Made by a program: the position numbers and the translations under genes. Shown here piece by piece: positions 6,923 to 15,790 of a DNA stretch of 22,741 bases (within the stretch, counting starts at the first letter, position 1; each line of letters begins with the position of its first letter). The DNA comes from an uncultured Eubacteriales bacterium (GTDB lineage: Bacteria > Bacillota > Clostridia > Christensenellales > CAG-314): NCBI GenBank assembly GCA_900546875.1, contig URET01000018.1:1-22741 (forward strand), given 5' to 3'. The notes below the pieces were generated by a model, which searched no databases, was not told the origin of the DNA, and was given only the letters and a program-made list of their open reading frames with translations.

Positions 6923-7308
6923 GTCATTTCGTAATAATAATCTCCTGAAGCGGGAGGGAGAGTTTCATCGGCTTCAGCCCATCTGGCCGTACCGTTTTCA
7001 ATTACAATAAGTCCGAGTTCGGTGTTCATGAACACCTTTTCACCGGCTATCCTCAGTGCTTCGGCTTCGGTAAGATCTGTTTTTTCAACACCACCGACGA
7101 AATACTTTGCAGTAGTGCTGCCGGCTGTGGCAACCTCTATGGACCATGTGGTCAGCTGGCTCTTTGCGTCGGCAAGAGCGGACTGCTTTTTTGCGGAATT
7201 CACGGCGCTCGTCACAGAAGGAACGATTATTGCCACAAGAATACCGATGATAACGATTACTACCATCAATTCAACAAGAGTAAAACCTTTCTTTCCTAAT
7301 CTTTTCAC
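6868..7308 (-). CDS. Type IV prepilin-like protein
   Basis: The 146-residue protein begins with a class III signal: a short basic leader ending KKG8, then FTLVE with the conserved Glu at +5 of the mature protein, and a hydrophobic helix to about residue 30 (LMVVIVIIGILVAIIVPSV). Prepilin peptidase would cut after G8. The rest is a small, mostly polar pseudopilin-like head of about 110 residues. The start is GTG (7306-7308) after AGGAGG at 7319-7324. No other pilus or competence gene is in the window, so assembly must rely on a distant locus; major pilin, minor pilin and ComGC-like roles all remain possible. It has its own promoter and terminator. The 3' end is duplicated in frame beyond the stop codon. 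Confidence 0.93.
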   Translation of the reverse strand: MKRLGKKGFTLVELMVVIVIIGILVAIIVPSVTSAVNSAKKQSALADAKSQLTTWSIEVATAGSTTAKYFVGGVEKTDLTEAEALRIAGEKVFMNTELGLIVIENGTARWAEADETLPPASGDYYYEMTVSGNVITITQKTIPVSP

Positions 7309-7447
7309 GGGAAAATATCCTCCTTTAATTATTGCGACACTGAAAAGTTATGGTCTTTCCGCGTCCATATCAACGGAAACGGAGTTACGGCTTCCCCCAA
7401 AAAGCACGTACAAAATCAATATCAAACAAGTGTCGTCTTTTTAGTTA

Positions 7448-7476
7448 ATTATATCTTAATTTTATTTTAAATGCAA
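7448..7476 (-). promoter_or_regulatory. Pilin promoter
   Basis: Minus strand: TTGCAT (7471-7476), 17-bp AT-rich spacer, TATAAT (7448-7453). The -10 is perfect and the -35 is weak (TTG only). It leaves a leader of about 130 nt before the pilin GTG. It lies after the rpoC hairpin, so the pilin can be expressed apart from rpoBC. Confidence 0.65.
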
Positions 7477-7522
7477 GCATAAAACTGTACCCGATCAAAT
7501 TTTCAGCAATTTTAATAACAAA

Positions 7523-7574
7523 CCCTGCCGAAAAACGATGTCCGCGTTTCAACGGAAATCATTTTCCGGCAGGA
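7523..7574 (-). terminator. Hairpin after rpoC (probable rpoBC terminator)
   Basis: cctgccg (7524-7530) pairs with cggcagg (7567-7573), extended by aaaa/tttt with one bulge. A smaller tccg/cgga stem lies within, giving a long imperfect or branched hairpin just after the rpoC stop. The leftward transcript continues UUUGUUAUU, a weak U-tract. It is probably a terminator, perhaps a partial one. Confidence 0.6.
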
Positions 7575-7582
7575 TCCTTTAA

Positions 7583-10500
7583 TTATATATCTTCCTCATC
7601 TGACGGAATAAGTTCATCGAGATCATCGAAAGCGTTGGCGTCGTCGATAACCTCGTTTTCATCAAGCAGATCCTGCTCCGAGAATATCGGTTTAGGCTGT
7701 TCGTCCTGTTCGGTATCCTTTGTGGAGAAAAACTCTTCCTTGAAGGTATCGCGCGGAGGAGCGACTACAGGCTTCACCGTATAACCTCTGTACTCTTTCA
7801 TTCCTGTTCCGGCGCTTATCTTTTTGCCTATGATAACATTTTCCTTTAGGCCGTAAAGCGGGTCGATTTTATTCTTTATGGCCGCTTCGGTCAAAACTCT
7901 GCTCGTTTCCTGGAAGGAAGCCGCGGAAAGGAAGCTGTCGGTAGCAAGCGCTGTTTTAGTGATCCCGAGGAGCGTCCTCTTTGCCGACGCCGGACGAAGA
8001 TCATTTTCAAGCGCCGCCATATTTTCCTCGTCAAATTTGAACAGATCCACGAGTTCTCCGGGAAGAAGACTCGTATCTCCCGAATCCTCCACCTTGACCT
8101 TCCTGAGCATTTGCCTTACTATCACTTCCACGTGTTTGTCGTTTATTTCAACGCCCTGCATCCTGTAAACGCTCTGCACTTCTTTTACAAGGTACTCCTG
8201 GACCGCTTTTACTCCTCGGGTCCTGAGCAGATCAAGCGGGTATATCGGTCCGGACGTTATGGGCGATCCGCTTTCCACTATATCGTTATCCTGCACCCTG
8301 AGCTTAGCTCCGTAAGGAATAGGATATATCTTCTGTTCTCCGTTGTTCTGGGTGATCACCACTTCTCTCTTGTCTTTGACGGAATTGACTTTCACTACGC
8401 CGTTTACTTCGCTTATGAGCGCACAGCCCTTGGGTTTTCTGTTTTCAAAAAGCTCTTCTACCCTGGGAAGACCCTGAGTGATATCGTCTGCCGTGGCTAC
8501 GCCGCCTGTATGGAATGTTCTCATTGTCAGCTGAGTGCCCGGTTCGCCTATACTCTGCGCGGCTATTACTCCCACTGCTTCGCCCAGCTGAACGGGTTCA
8601 CCGTTTGCCATGTTCTTGCCGTAACACTTTGCGCACACGCCGTGTTTGCTTTTACATGTCAGCACTGTCCTTACGAGAACTTTCTTTATACCCGCTTTTA
8701 CAATGGCTTTGGCGCCATCGTCGGAGATCATTGTATCGGCAGGTATGATCACCTCGCCCGTTTCGGGATTGACTATATCGTCTATGGTAAATCTTCCGAT
8801 TATCCTGTCTTCGAGCTTTTCTATGATCTCGTTTTCGTTTTCGCCCGTAAACGCCGATATCTCCATGCCCTGAGCTCTTCCTCCGGCACAGCAGTCGTCC
8901 TCGGTCACTATCACGTTATGCGACACGTCGACAAGACGTCTTGTAAGATAACCCGAGTCTGCCGTTCTGAGTGCTGTATCGGCGAGTCCTTTTCTGCCGC
9001 CGTGCGAGCTGATGAAATACTCAAGTACGCTCAGCCCCTCGCGGAAACATGCCTTGACGGGCAACTCAATGGTTTTCCCGCTGGGATCCGTCATAAGTCC
9101 GCGCATTCCCGAAAGCTGACGTATCTGGTTCATACTGCCTCTCGCACCCGAGTGCGCCATCATCCATATGGGATTGAACTTGGTAAGTGTGCCTTTGAGT
9201 TTTTCCGTTATCTCATCGGTAGCGTCTTTCCATATATTCACTACCTGTCTGTATCTCTCATCTTCCGTGAAAAGTCCGTCTTCATAAAGCTCTTCCACCT
9301 TGCGCACTTTCTCGTTGGCGTGTTCGAGGATACTTTTCTTTTCGGCAGGTATATGCATATCGAATATACTTGTCGTCAGTGCGCCGATGGTACTGTATTT
9401 ATACCCGAGAACCTTTATATTGTCAAGCATGGGAGCCGTCCCGCTTGCGCCTTTTTTCTTGAAGCACATATCGACTATCTTGCTCAGATCGCTCTTCCCT
9501 ACAAGAAATTCAACTTCGTTCTTGATCGCGCCTTCGGGAGTTGCTCTCTCTTCTTCGCTTATGAATCCGAGATCCTGAGGAATTGCACGGTTGAAAATGA
9601 TCCTGCCTACGGTAGTCTTTATGATACCTCTCGCGATCTCGCCTTTCCTCGGGCCGCATGGGATCTCACGCGTTACGCGCACGTTTACCATGGACTGCAG
9701 ATCGATAAGTCCGTTTATATAAGCCATTTCGGCTTCGTTTTCATCGCTGAAATAGTACTCCTGATATCCGACGACATTGCCGTTTTCATCAAGAATATGA
9801 CGTTTTTTATCCTCTTCGGGAGTCTTATCTATCGTGAGATAATAACACCCTATTACCATGTCCTGTGTGGGAGAAACCACGGGCTTACCGTCGCTCAGCT
9901 TAAGAATGTTGTTGCTCGCAAGCATCAGGTAACGCGCTTCGGTCTGAGCTTCGATACTGAGGGGCACGTGTATAGGCATCTGGTCGCCGTCGAAGTCGGC
10001 GTTGAAAGCCGTGCACGCCAACGGATGAAGTTTGAGAGCTCTGCCTTCTATAAGCACCGGCTCAAAGGCCTGTATCGAAAGTCTGTGGAGAGTAGGCGCA
10101 CGGTTGAGGAGCACGGGATGGTCCTTTATAACTTCCTCGAGGATATCCCATACTCTGCTGTCTGCACGTTCTATCCTTCTTTTTGCGCTCTTTATATTGT
10201 GGCAGATATTCTCTTCCACAAGTTTCCTCATCACGAAGGGCTTGAACAATTCTATCGCCATCTCCTTCGGAACCCCGCACTGGTGAAGCTTGAGCTCCGG
10301 CCCGACTACTATTACCGAACGTCCGGAATAGTCTACTCTCTTTCCCAACAGGTTCTGACGGAATCTGCCCTGCTTACCTCTCAGCATTCCCGAAAGACTT
10401 TTCAGCTCTCTGTTGCCGGCGCCGCTGTGCGGACGTTTGCTCCTGCCGTTGTCTATAAGAGAGTCCACCGCTTCCTGAAGCATTCTTTTTTCGTTTCTTA

Positions 10501-11353
10501 TAAGGATATCGGGAGCATTGATTTCGATAAGCTTTTTAAGTCTGTTGTTTCTGTTTATAACGCGTCTGTAAAGATCGTTCAGATCGCTTGTTGCGAAACG
10601 TCCGCCGTCCAGCGGGACCATCGGACGCAATTCGGGCGGTAGCACCGGAAGCACGTCGAGTATCATCCATTCGGGTTTGTTTCCGCTCCTTCTGAATGCT
10701 TCTATTATCTCTATCCTTTTTATTGCTCTTATGCGCTTTTGGCCGTTCTGTCCCTGAGACTTGGCAATTATATCTCTGAGTTCGGCGGCCTCTTTCTCAA
10801 GATCCACTTCCATGAGCAGTTCTTTTATCGCTTCTGCTCCCATGCCTACTTTATAACTGCCTTCGCCGTAGCGCTCTGCGTACTCTCTTTCTTCATTCGG
10901 ACTTATGACCTGCTTTTTCATAAGATCCGTATTGCCCGGATCGAGAACTACGAAACTGCTGAAATTAAGCACCTGCTCGAGGAGCTTCGGACTCATATCG
11001 AGAAGCAGCCCCATCCTGCTCGGCACGCCTCTGAAGTACCATATATGCGACACGGGAGCAGCAAGCTCAATGTGTCCCATCCTTTCTCTGCGCACCTTGC
11101 TCTTCGTTACTTCGACTCCGCACTTATCGCATATTACGCCTTTATACCTTATTCTCTTGTACTTGCCGCAATGACATTCCCAGTCCTTTGTAGGCCCGAA
11201 GATCCTTTCGCAAAACAAACCGTCTTTTTCGGGCTTCTGAGTACGGTAATTTATCGTTTCCGGCTTCGTTACTTCACCGTGTGACCATTCCCTTATTTTT
11301 TCGGGTGAGGCTATTCCTATTTGAATTGAATCGAAATTATTAAGCTCAAACAT
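7583..11353 (-). CDS. rpoC: DNA-directed RNA polymerase subunit beta'
   Basis: Beta' forms the clamp and active centre of RNA polymerase. The 1256-residue protein is complete, slightly longer than the roughly 1200 usual in Bacillota. The N-terminal zinc site is C60-x-C62...C75-x-x-C78. The clamp and lid segment (KSLSGMLRGKQGRFRQNLLG) is near 318-337, and the catalytic NADFDGD Mg-binding loop is at 451-457. The trigger loop and bridge helix regions follow (GARGSMNQIRQLSGMRGLM; GGRKGLADTALRTADSGYLT). The second zinc site uses CCAGGRAQG and TCKSKHGVCAKC. The C-terminus is highly acidic. The ATG follows AAGGAGG, which overlaps the rpoB stop (12-bp gap), so translation is coupled. Downstream is not rpsL, as is usual, but a pilin and a VWA gene. 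Confidence 0.99.
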   Translation of the reverse strand: MFELNNFDSIQIGIASPEKIREWSHGEVTKPETINYRTQKPEKDGLFCERIFGPTKDWECHCGKYKRIRYKGVICDKCGVEVTKSKVRRERMGHIELAAPVSHIWYFRGVPSRMGLLLDMSPKLLEQVLNFSSFVVLDPGNTDLMKKQVISPNEEREYAERYGEGSYKVGMGAEAIKELLMEVDLEKEAAELRDIIAKSQGQNGQKRIRAIKRIEIIEAFRRSGNKPEWMILDVLPVLPPELRPMVPLDGGRFATSDLNDLYRRVINRNNRLKKLIEINAPDILIRNEKRMLQEAVDSLIDNGRSKRPHSGAGNRELKSLSGMLRGKQGRFRQNLLGKRVDYSGRSVIVVGPELKLHQCGVPKEMAIELFKPFVMRKLVEENICHNIKSAKRRIERADSRVWDILEEVIKDHPVLLNRAPTLHRLSIQAFEPVLIEGRALKLHPLACTAFNADFDGDQMPIHVPLSIEAQTEARYLMLASNNILKLSDGKPVVSPTQDMVIGCYYLTIDKTPEEDKKRHILDENGNVVGYQEYYFSDENEAEMAYINGLIDLQSMVNVRVTREIPCGPRKGEIARGIIKTTVGRIIFNRAIPQDLGFISEEERATPEGAIKNEVEFLVGKSDLSKIVDMCFKKKGASGTAPMLDNIKVLGYKYSTIGALTTSIFDMHIPAEKKSILEHANEKVRKVEELYEDGLFTEDERYRQVVNIWKDATDEITEKLKGTLTKFNPIWMMAHSGARGSMNQIRQLSGMRGLMTDPSGKTIELPVKACFREGLSVLEYFISSHGGRKGLADTALRTADSGYLTRRLVDVSHNVIVTEDDCCAGGRAQGMEISAFTGENENEIIEKLEDRIIGRFTIDDIVNPETGEVIIPADTMISDDGAKAIVKAGIKKVLVRTVLTCKSKHGVCAKCYGKNMANGEPVQLGEAVGVIAAQSIGEPGTQLTMRTFHTGGVATADDITQGLPRVEELFENRKPKGCALISEVNGVVKVNSVKDKREVVITQNNGEQKIYPIPYGAKLRVQDNDIVESGSPITSGPIYPLDLLRTRGVKAVQEYLVKEVQSVYRMQGVEINDKHVEVIVRQMLRKVKVEDSGDTSLLPGELVDLFKFDEENMAALENDLRPASAKRTLLGITKTALATDSFLSAASFQETSRVLTEAAIKNKIDPLYGLKENVIIGKKISAGTGMKEYRGYTVKPVVAPPRDTFKEEFFSTKDTEQDEQPKPIFSEQDLLDENEVIDDANAFDDLDELIPSDEEDI

Positions 11354-11365
11354 CCTTACGCCTCC

Positions 11366-14300
11366 TTAGAAAATCTCTTCCTCATCGGGATTGTCAAGGA
11401 GATCGGCAAAATCGAACTCCTCTTCTTTCTCGTCGTCATCCGTTTCGAAAATGTCGAACACGGTATCATCCACGATACTTGCACTGTCGTCCTCGTCAAA
11501 GGTAAGACCGACGTCCTTGCGTTCTGCCCTTTCTCTGGATGTAAGCTCAAGCATATCCTGTTCGTCTTCGCTCGTGTCGCGCACGATGATCTCTTCTTTG
11601 TCTTCGCCGAGGACCTTTACGTCCAGACAGAGACTCTGCATTTCCTTTATCAGCACCTTGAAGCTTTCCGGAATACCCGGTTCGGCTATATTGGTACCCT
11701 TTATGATGCTCTCGAAGGTCTTTACCCTTCCTACCACATCGTCCGATTTTACGGTAAGGATCTCCTGAAGGATGTTGGACGCGCCGTATGCCTCAAGCGC
11801 CCACACTTCCATCTCGCCGAAACGCTGACCGCCAAACTGTGCCTTTCCTCCGAGAGGCTGCTGTGTCACAAGACTGTAAGGCCCGGTGCTCCTTGCATGG
11901 ATTTTGTCGTCCACAAGGTGAATGAGCTTGAGCATATACATGTATCCTACCGTCACTCTGTTTTCAAAAGGAGTTCCGGTACGTCCGTCAAAAAGCCTTA
12001 CTTTTCCGTCCACTTTCCCCGTTTCGGGGTTCACCATACAATTCTGCTGGAACAGATCTCTTATATCCGCTTCGGTCGCGCCGTCGAATACGGGAGTTGT
12101 CACTTTCCATCCGAGCATCTTGGCTACAAGTCCGAGATGCACCTCAAGTACCTGCCCTATATTCATTCGACTGGGCACGCCCATAGGATTGAGCACTATC
12201 TGAAGAGGTGTTCCGTCTTCCATGAAGGGCATATCCTCTTCGGGCAGTATCCTTGAAATTACACCCTTATTCCCGTGGCGTCCTGCCATTTTATCTCCGA
12301 TACTCAGCTTCCTCTTCTGCGCTATATATACCCTTACGAGTTTATTAACTCCGGGATCAAGTTCGTCTTTGTTTTCTCTGGTGAATATCTTGATGTCGAC
12401 TATCACGCCTCCTTCACCATTGGGCACTCTCAAAGAAGTATCCCTGACTTCCCTCGCCTTTTCACTGAATATCGCCCTCAAAAGCCTTTCTTCCGGACTG
12501 AGCTCCGTCTCGCCCTTCGGCGTGACTTTACCTACAAGTATATCGCCCGGCCTCACTTCGGCTCCTATCCTTATAATACCTTCTTCGTCAAGATCCTTCA
12601 GTGCATCTTCACCGGTATTGGGGATATCTCTCGTAAACTCTTCCGGCCCGAGTTTTGTGTCGCGCGTTTCGGTTTCGAATTCCTCTATGTGTATGGAAGT
12701 GAATATATCCTCCTTAACAAGCCTTTCGCTTATAAGGATAGCGTCCTCGTAGTTATAGCCCTCCCAGGACATGAACCCTATCAGTATATTCCTTCCTAAA
12801 GCCAATTCGCCCCCTTCCGTGGAATGACCGTCGGCAAGGATGTCGCCCTTTTTGACGATATCGCCTACGTGCGCTATCGGACGCTGATTTATACATGTGC
12901 CCTGGTTGCTCCTCACAAACTTCTTGAGTGCGTATTCGTGGGCTGCGCCTTTGTCATCCTTCACCACTATTTTGTCCGCACTTACATAACTTACGGTCCC
13001 TTCATCACGGCTTATGACCATAACGCCGCTGTCATACGCGATCCTGTGTTCTACTCCCGTTGCAACTATAGGCGCTTCGGGCATGAGAATGGGCACCGCC
13101 TGACGCTGCATGTTGGATCCCATGAGCGCACGGTTCGTATCATCGTTCTCAAGGAACGGAATAAGGGAAGTCGCAACGGATACAAGCTGTTTGGGACTTA
13201 CATCCATAAAATCGACTTCGCCGGACGCAAACTCCGCAATGTTTTCTCTCTGTCTGCACTGTACGCGTTCGTTCACGAACCTGCCTTCTTCGTCCAAAGG
13301 CTCGTTCGCCTGCGCGATAATATACTTATCTTCCTCGTCTGCCGCAAGGTAATGCACCTCTTTCGTGACTATACCGCGGACCTTATCCACCTTTCTGTAC
13401 GGACTCTCTATGAACCCGTACTCGTTCACTCGCGCATAAGTCGCCAAAGATGAAATCAGACCGATGTTCTGACCTTCGGGAGTTTCTATGGGACACATTC
13501 TGCCGTAATGCGAGTGATGCACGTCTCTTACGTCAAAAGTCGCCCTTTCCCTGTTCAGCCCGCCCGGGCCGAGTGCGGAAAGCTTTCTTTTATGCGTCAG
13601 CTCCGCTATGGGGTTAGACTGGTCCATATACTGCGAAAGCTGTGATGAAGCGAAAAATTCCTTTATTGCCGAAGATACCGGCCGTACGTTTATCAGCGAC
13701 TGAGGAGTGGCTTTATCGACCTCCTGAATGGCCATCCTCTCCTTGATCACCCTCTCAAGACGCGCTATACCGACTCTGAACTGATTCTGAAGCAATTCGC
13801 CTACGCTCCTTACCCTTCTGTTCCCGAGATGGTCGATATTGTCAGCTTCGCCCATACCGTGCTTGAGATCGAGATTGAGACTTACCGTTGCAATGATGTC
13901 TTCTTTTGTTATATGCTTGGGTACAAGAATATCCTTGCACTCCCTGAGTTCGGCATAAAGCGTTTCGTCGTCCTTATCTATATATTCATCGAGAATATCT
14001 TTGAGCAGCGCGAGATTTACATACTCGAGTATCTTGAGATCCCTTCTCGGATTGAGCTTTTCAAATCTCTCTCCGTACTTTTTGACAAGATAATATCCGA
14101 TATCTACGGTCCCGTTTCCGATCACCTTGACTACTGCCGGTCTTTCTTCGTTCATCTCAACGTAGACCACTTCCTTGATACCGCTCGCCTTGACGGCTTC
14201 GGCCTTCACATCACTGAGCCTCTCTCCGGCTGTAGCTATTATATTCCCGGACGAGTCCTTGAGTTCGTTCAGCGTGACTCTGCCGGTTATCGTATCGGCA

Positions 14301-15655
14301 TAAAGCAGTTTCCTCTTGTCGGAGCCTTCCTGTATCGCTTTCACTTTCTCTTCAGTCAAAGATTCGTCCTTTCTGGCTATGACCTTGCCCTCGATCACGA
14401 TGTCCTCGGCGGCTATATACCCTCCGCGAGGATCGGATATGAACAAATATTCGTCACGGACTTTATCGATGGCTTTGTCTCCCGCGTCAGTGTCCCTTGC
14501 CACCAGAAGCACACGCTCCACACCGGATAACTCTATCTCTCTGGCCTTCTCCTCGGTGATAACCGTTCCCGCTTTCGCTATCACCTTCTTACCGGACAAA
14601 ACATCTTCATATAAGGTCCTGTCTGTGATCCTGTCTGCAAGCGAAGCGGTCACCTTCTTGCTGTCAACGAATACCACATTGACCCCGCTGTGCTGGATCT
14701 CGTAAGCCTTCTCCTCGGAAACCACTTCTCCTGCACGCGCTATCACCTCGCCGTCCGCAGCAACGTCAACGGCAAGCCTGAATCCCTCTATCCTGTTGGC
14801 AAGTGAAAGCTTTTTATTGAATTTGTATCTCCCGACACGCGCAAGATCATAACGCTTGGAATCAAAAAGCAAATCGTTGAGCTGCTTTTTTATGCTTTCG
14901 TCAGTGGGCACCTCGCCCGGACGAAGCCTTTTATATAACTCTATAAGACCTTCCCTCTCATTCTTGGCAGAATCCTTTTCACATGTGCGGCGTATGGTAG
15001 GATCATCATTGAAAAGCCCCCTTATCTCCTTGTCGGAAGCTACCCCGATCGCCCTGAGAAGCACCGTGGACGGAAGCTTTCTGTTCCTGTCTACATGTAC
15101 ATGCAGAATATTGTTGCTGTCATGCACAAACTCAAGCCACGCACCCCTGTTGGGGATCACGGTGGTGTCCCATAAAGTCGCGCCGTTTTTGTCGGTGTTG
15201 CTCGCTATATATACGCCGGGCGAACGCACAAGCTGCGATACCACCACACGCTCGGCTCCGTTGATTATAAAACTGCCCGTTTCAGTCATGAGAGGAAAAT
15301 CTCCCATGAATACCTCCTGCTCCTGGATCTCCCCCGTATCCTTACGCGTAAGCCTGACATTGATCTTCAAAGGAGCGGCATAAGTCGCATCGCGCAGCCT
15401 GCACTCGCTTTCATTGAACTTGGACTTCTTCTCTAATGTATGATCCAAAAACCTCAGCTCAAAATGATTGGAAAAATCCGTTATGGGAGAAAAATCATCG
15501 AAAACTTCCCTTATACCCTCGTTTATGAAAGCATTATAAGAGTCCTTCTGTACCTCAATAAGATTGGGTATCGGAAGGACTCCTTCATCATTGATCTTGG
15601 AAAAGGTCTTTCTGGGCCTCTTTCCGTAGGTTACTTCCTTAATATTACGAATCAT
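11366..15655 (-). CDS. rpoB: DNA-directed RNA polymerase subunit beta, with expanded repeat insert
   Basis: Beta is the second catalytic subunit of RNA polymerase and the rifampicin target. The start chosen is the ATG at 15653-15655 (MIRNIKEVTYGKRPRKTF) with GGAGGAG upstream; an upstream in-frame ATG at 15722-15724 has no site and encodes a non-family extension. This gives 1429 residues, against about 1190 in B. subtilis. The excess lies at residues about 302-500, between VGRYKFNKKL and DNIDHLGNRR, where four copies of a G-x-V-I-A-x-A-G module occur. The rifampicin-binding segment (SSQLSQYMDQSNPIAEL then THKRKLSALGPGG) is near 676-696 and has Lys691 where E. coli has Arg529. The C-terminal KAQFGGQRFGEMEVWALEAYGA is intact and the acidic tail is long. 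The gene has its own upstream promoter and is followed at once by rpoC. Confidence 0.99.
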   Translation of the reverse strand: MIRNIKEVTYGKRPRKTFSKINDEGVLPIPNLIEVQKDSYNAFINEGIREVFDDFSPITDFSNHFELRFLDHTLEKKSKFNESECRLRDATYAAPLKINVRLTRKDTGEIQEQEVFMGDFPLMTETGSFIINGAERVVVSQLVRSPGVYIASNTDKNGATLWDTTVIPNRGAWLEFVHDSNNILHVHVDRNRKLPSTVLLRAIGVASDKEIRGLFNDDPTIRRTCEKDSAKNEREGLIELYKRLRPGEVPTDESIKKQLNDLLFDSKRYDLARVGRYKFNKKLSLANRIEGFRLAVDVAADGEVIARAGEVVSEEKAYEIQHSGVNVVFVDSKKVTASLADRITDRTLYEDVLSGKKVIAKAGTVITEEKAREIELSGVERVLLVARDTDAGDKAIDKVRDEYLFISDPRGGYIAAEDIVIEGKVIARKDESLTEEKVKAIQEGSDKRKLLYADTITGRVTLNELKDSSGNIIATAGERLSDVKAEAVKASGIKEVVYVEMNEERPAVVKVIGNGTVDIGYYLVKKYGERFEKLNPRRDLKILEYVNLALLKDILDEYIDKDDETLYAELRECKDILVPKHITKEDIIATVSLNLDLKHGMGEADNIDHLGNRRVRSVGELLQNQFRVGIARLERVIKERMAIQEVDKATPQSLINVRPVSSAIKEFFASSQLSQYMDQSNPIAELTHKRKLSALGPGGLNRERATFDVRDVHHSHYGRMCPIETPEGQNIGLISSLATYARVNEYGFIESPYRKVDKVRGIVTKEVHYLAADEEDKYIIAQANEPLDEEGRFVNERVQCRQRENIAEFASGEVDFMDVSPKQLVSVATSLIPFLENDDTNRALMGSNMQRQAVPILMPEAPIVATGVEHRIAYDSGVMVISRDEGTVSYVSADKIVVKDDKGAAHEYALKKFVRSNQGTCINQRPIAHVGDIVKKGDILADGHSTEGGELALGRNILIGFMSWEGYNYEDAILISERLVKEDIFTSIHIEEFETETRDTKLGPEEFTRDIPNTGEDALKDLDEEGIIRIGAEVRPGDILVGKVTPKGETELSPEERLLRAIFSEKAREVRDTSLRVPNGEGGVIVDIKIFTRENKDELDPGVNKLVRVYIAQKRKLSIGDKMAGRHGNKGVISRILPEEDMPFMEDGTPLQIVLNPMGVPSRMNIGQVLEVHLGLVAKMLGWKVTTPVFDGATEADIRDLFQQNCMVNPETGKVDGKVRLFDGRTGTPFENRVTVGYMYMLKLIHLVDDKIHARSTGPYSLVTQQPLGGKAQFGGQRFGEMEVWALEAYGASNILQEILTVKSDDVVGRVKTFESIIKGTNIAEPGIPESFKVLIKEMQSLCLDVKVLGEDKEEIIVRDTSEDEQDMLELTSRERAERKDVGLTFDEDDSASIVDDTVFDIFETDDDEKEEEFDFADLLDNPDEEEIF
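14155..14752 (-). repeat. Four tandem protein modules inside rpoB
   Basis: Approximate module positions are 14752-14663, 14595-14497, 14390-14300 and 14250-14155. They read GEVIARAGEVVSEEKA, GKKVIAKAGTVITEEKA, GKVIARKDESLTEEKV and GNIIATAGERLSDVKA. Each is followed by I/V..SG(I/V)..V..V, except that module 3 is degenerate. B. subtilis beta has roughly one such unit at this place (GEILAEKGQILDRRTL, from memory). The modules are diverged at DNA level, so the expansion is old. A similar phrase (GEVIIPADTMISDDGAKAI) occurs in beta' of this genome. Confidence 0.8.
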
Positions 15656-15703
15656 TACAGCTCCTCCGCAATAGTCTTGCCCGCGAAAACATTTACGTGC
15701 TTT

Positions 15704-15743
15704 AAAAAAAAATAAAAAACACAAAACAACGCCTCAACGGCGC
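15704..15743 (-). promoter_or_regulatory. Hairpin plus U-tract in the rpoB leader
   Basis: In the presumed rpoB 5' leader, CGCC-GTTGA-GGCG (15730-15742, plus one possible G-U pair) is followed in the transcript by about 26 nt that are almost all U (15704-15729). It resembles an intrinsic terminator with a short stem, placed about 50 nt before the rpoB start. It could act as an attenuator, or just as an unstructured U-rich leader. Confidence 0.4.
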
Positions 15744-15759
15744 AGTATCGCATTAAACT

Positions 15760-15790
15760 AAATTATCACTTTTGAAATCAATAGTCAACC
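15760..15790 (-). promoter_or_regulatory. Candidate rpoBC promoter with the shared 18-bp element
   Basis: Minus strand: TTGACT (15783-15788), 17-bp spacer, TAATTT (15760-15765); a GATAAT at 15 bp spacing overlaps. The stretch 15773-15790 (GGTTGACTATTGATTTCA) matches the element upstream of tuf at 17 of 18 positions. A TATAAA lies just upstream at about 15795-15800, so the 18-mer could alternatively sit at the start of the transcript. Either way rpoB has its own start signals, about 100-130 nt before the ATG. Confidence 0.6.

Noticed and set aside
8111..10642. Open frame of 843 codons on the plus strand opposite rpoC
   Set aside because: It is wholly antisense to a certain rpoC, gives no recognisable domain and is rich in Tyr, His, Arg and Cys. 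This is the usual mirror image of codon bias in a long conserved gene.
15656..15724. Longer N-terminus of RpoB starting at 15724
   Set aside because: The 23 extra residues (MCFLFFFKARKCF...) do not match the beta family, come from the U-rich leader, and lack a ribosome binding site. GGAGGAG precedes the ATG at 15653-15655.
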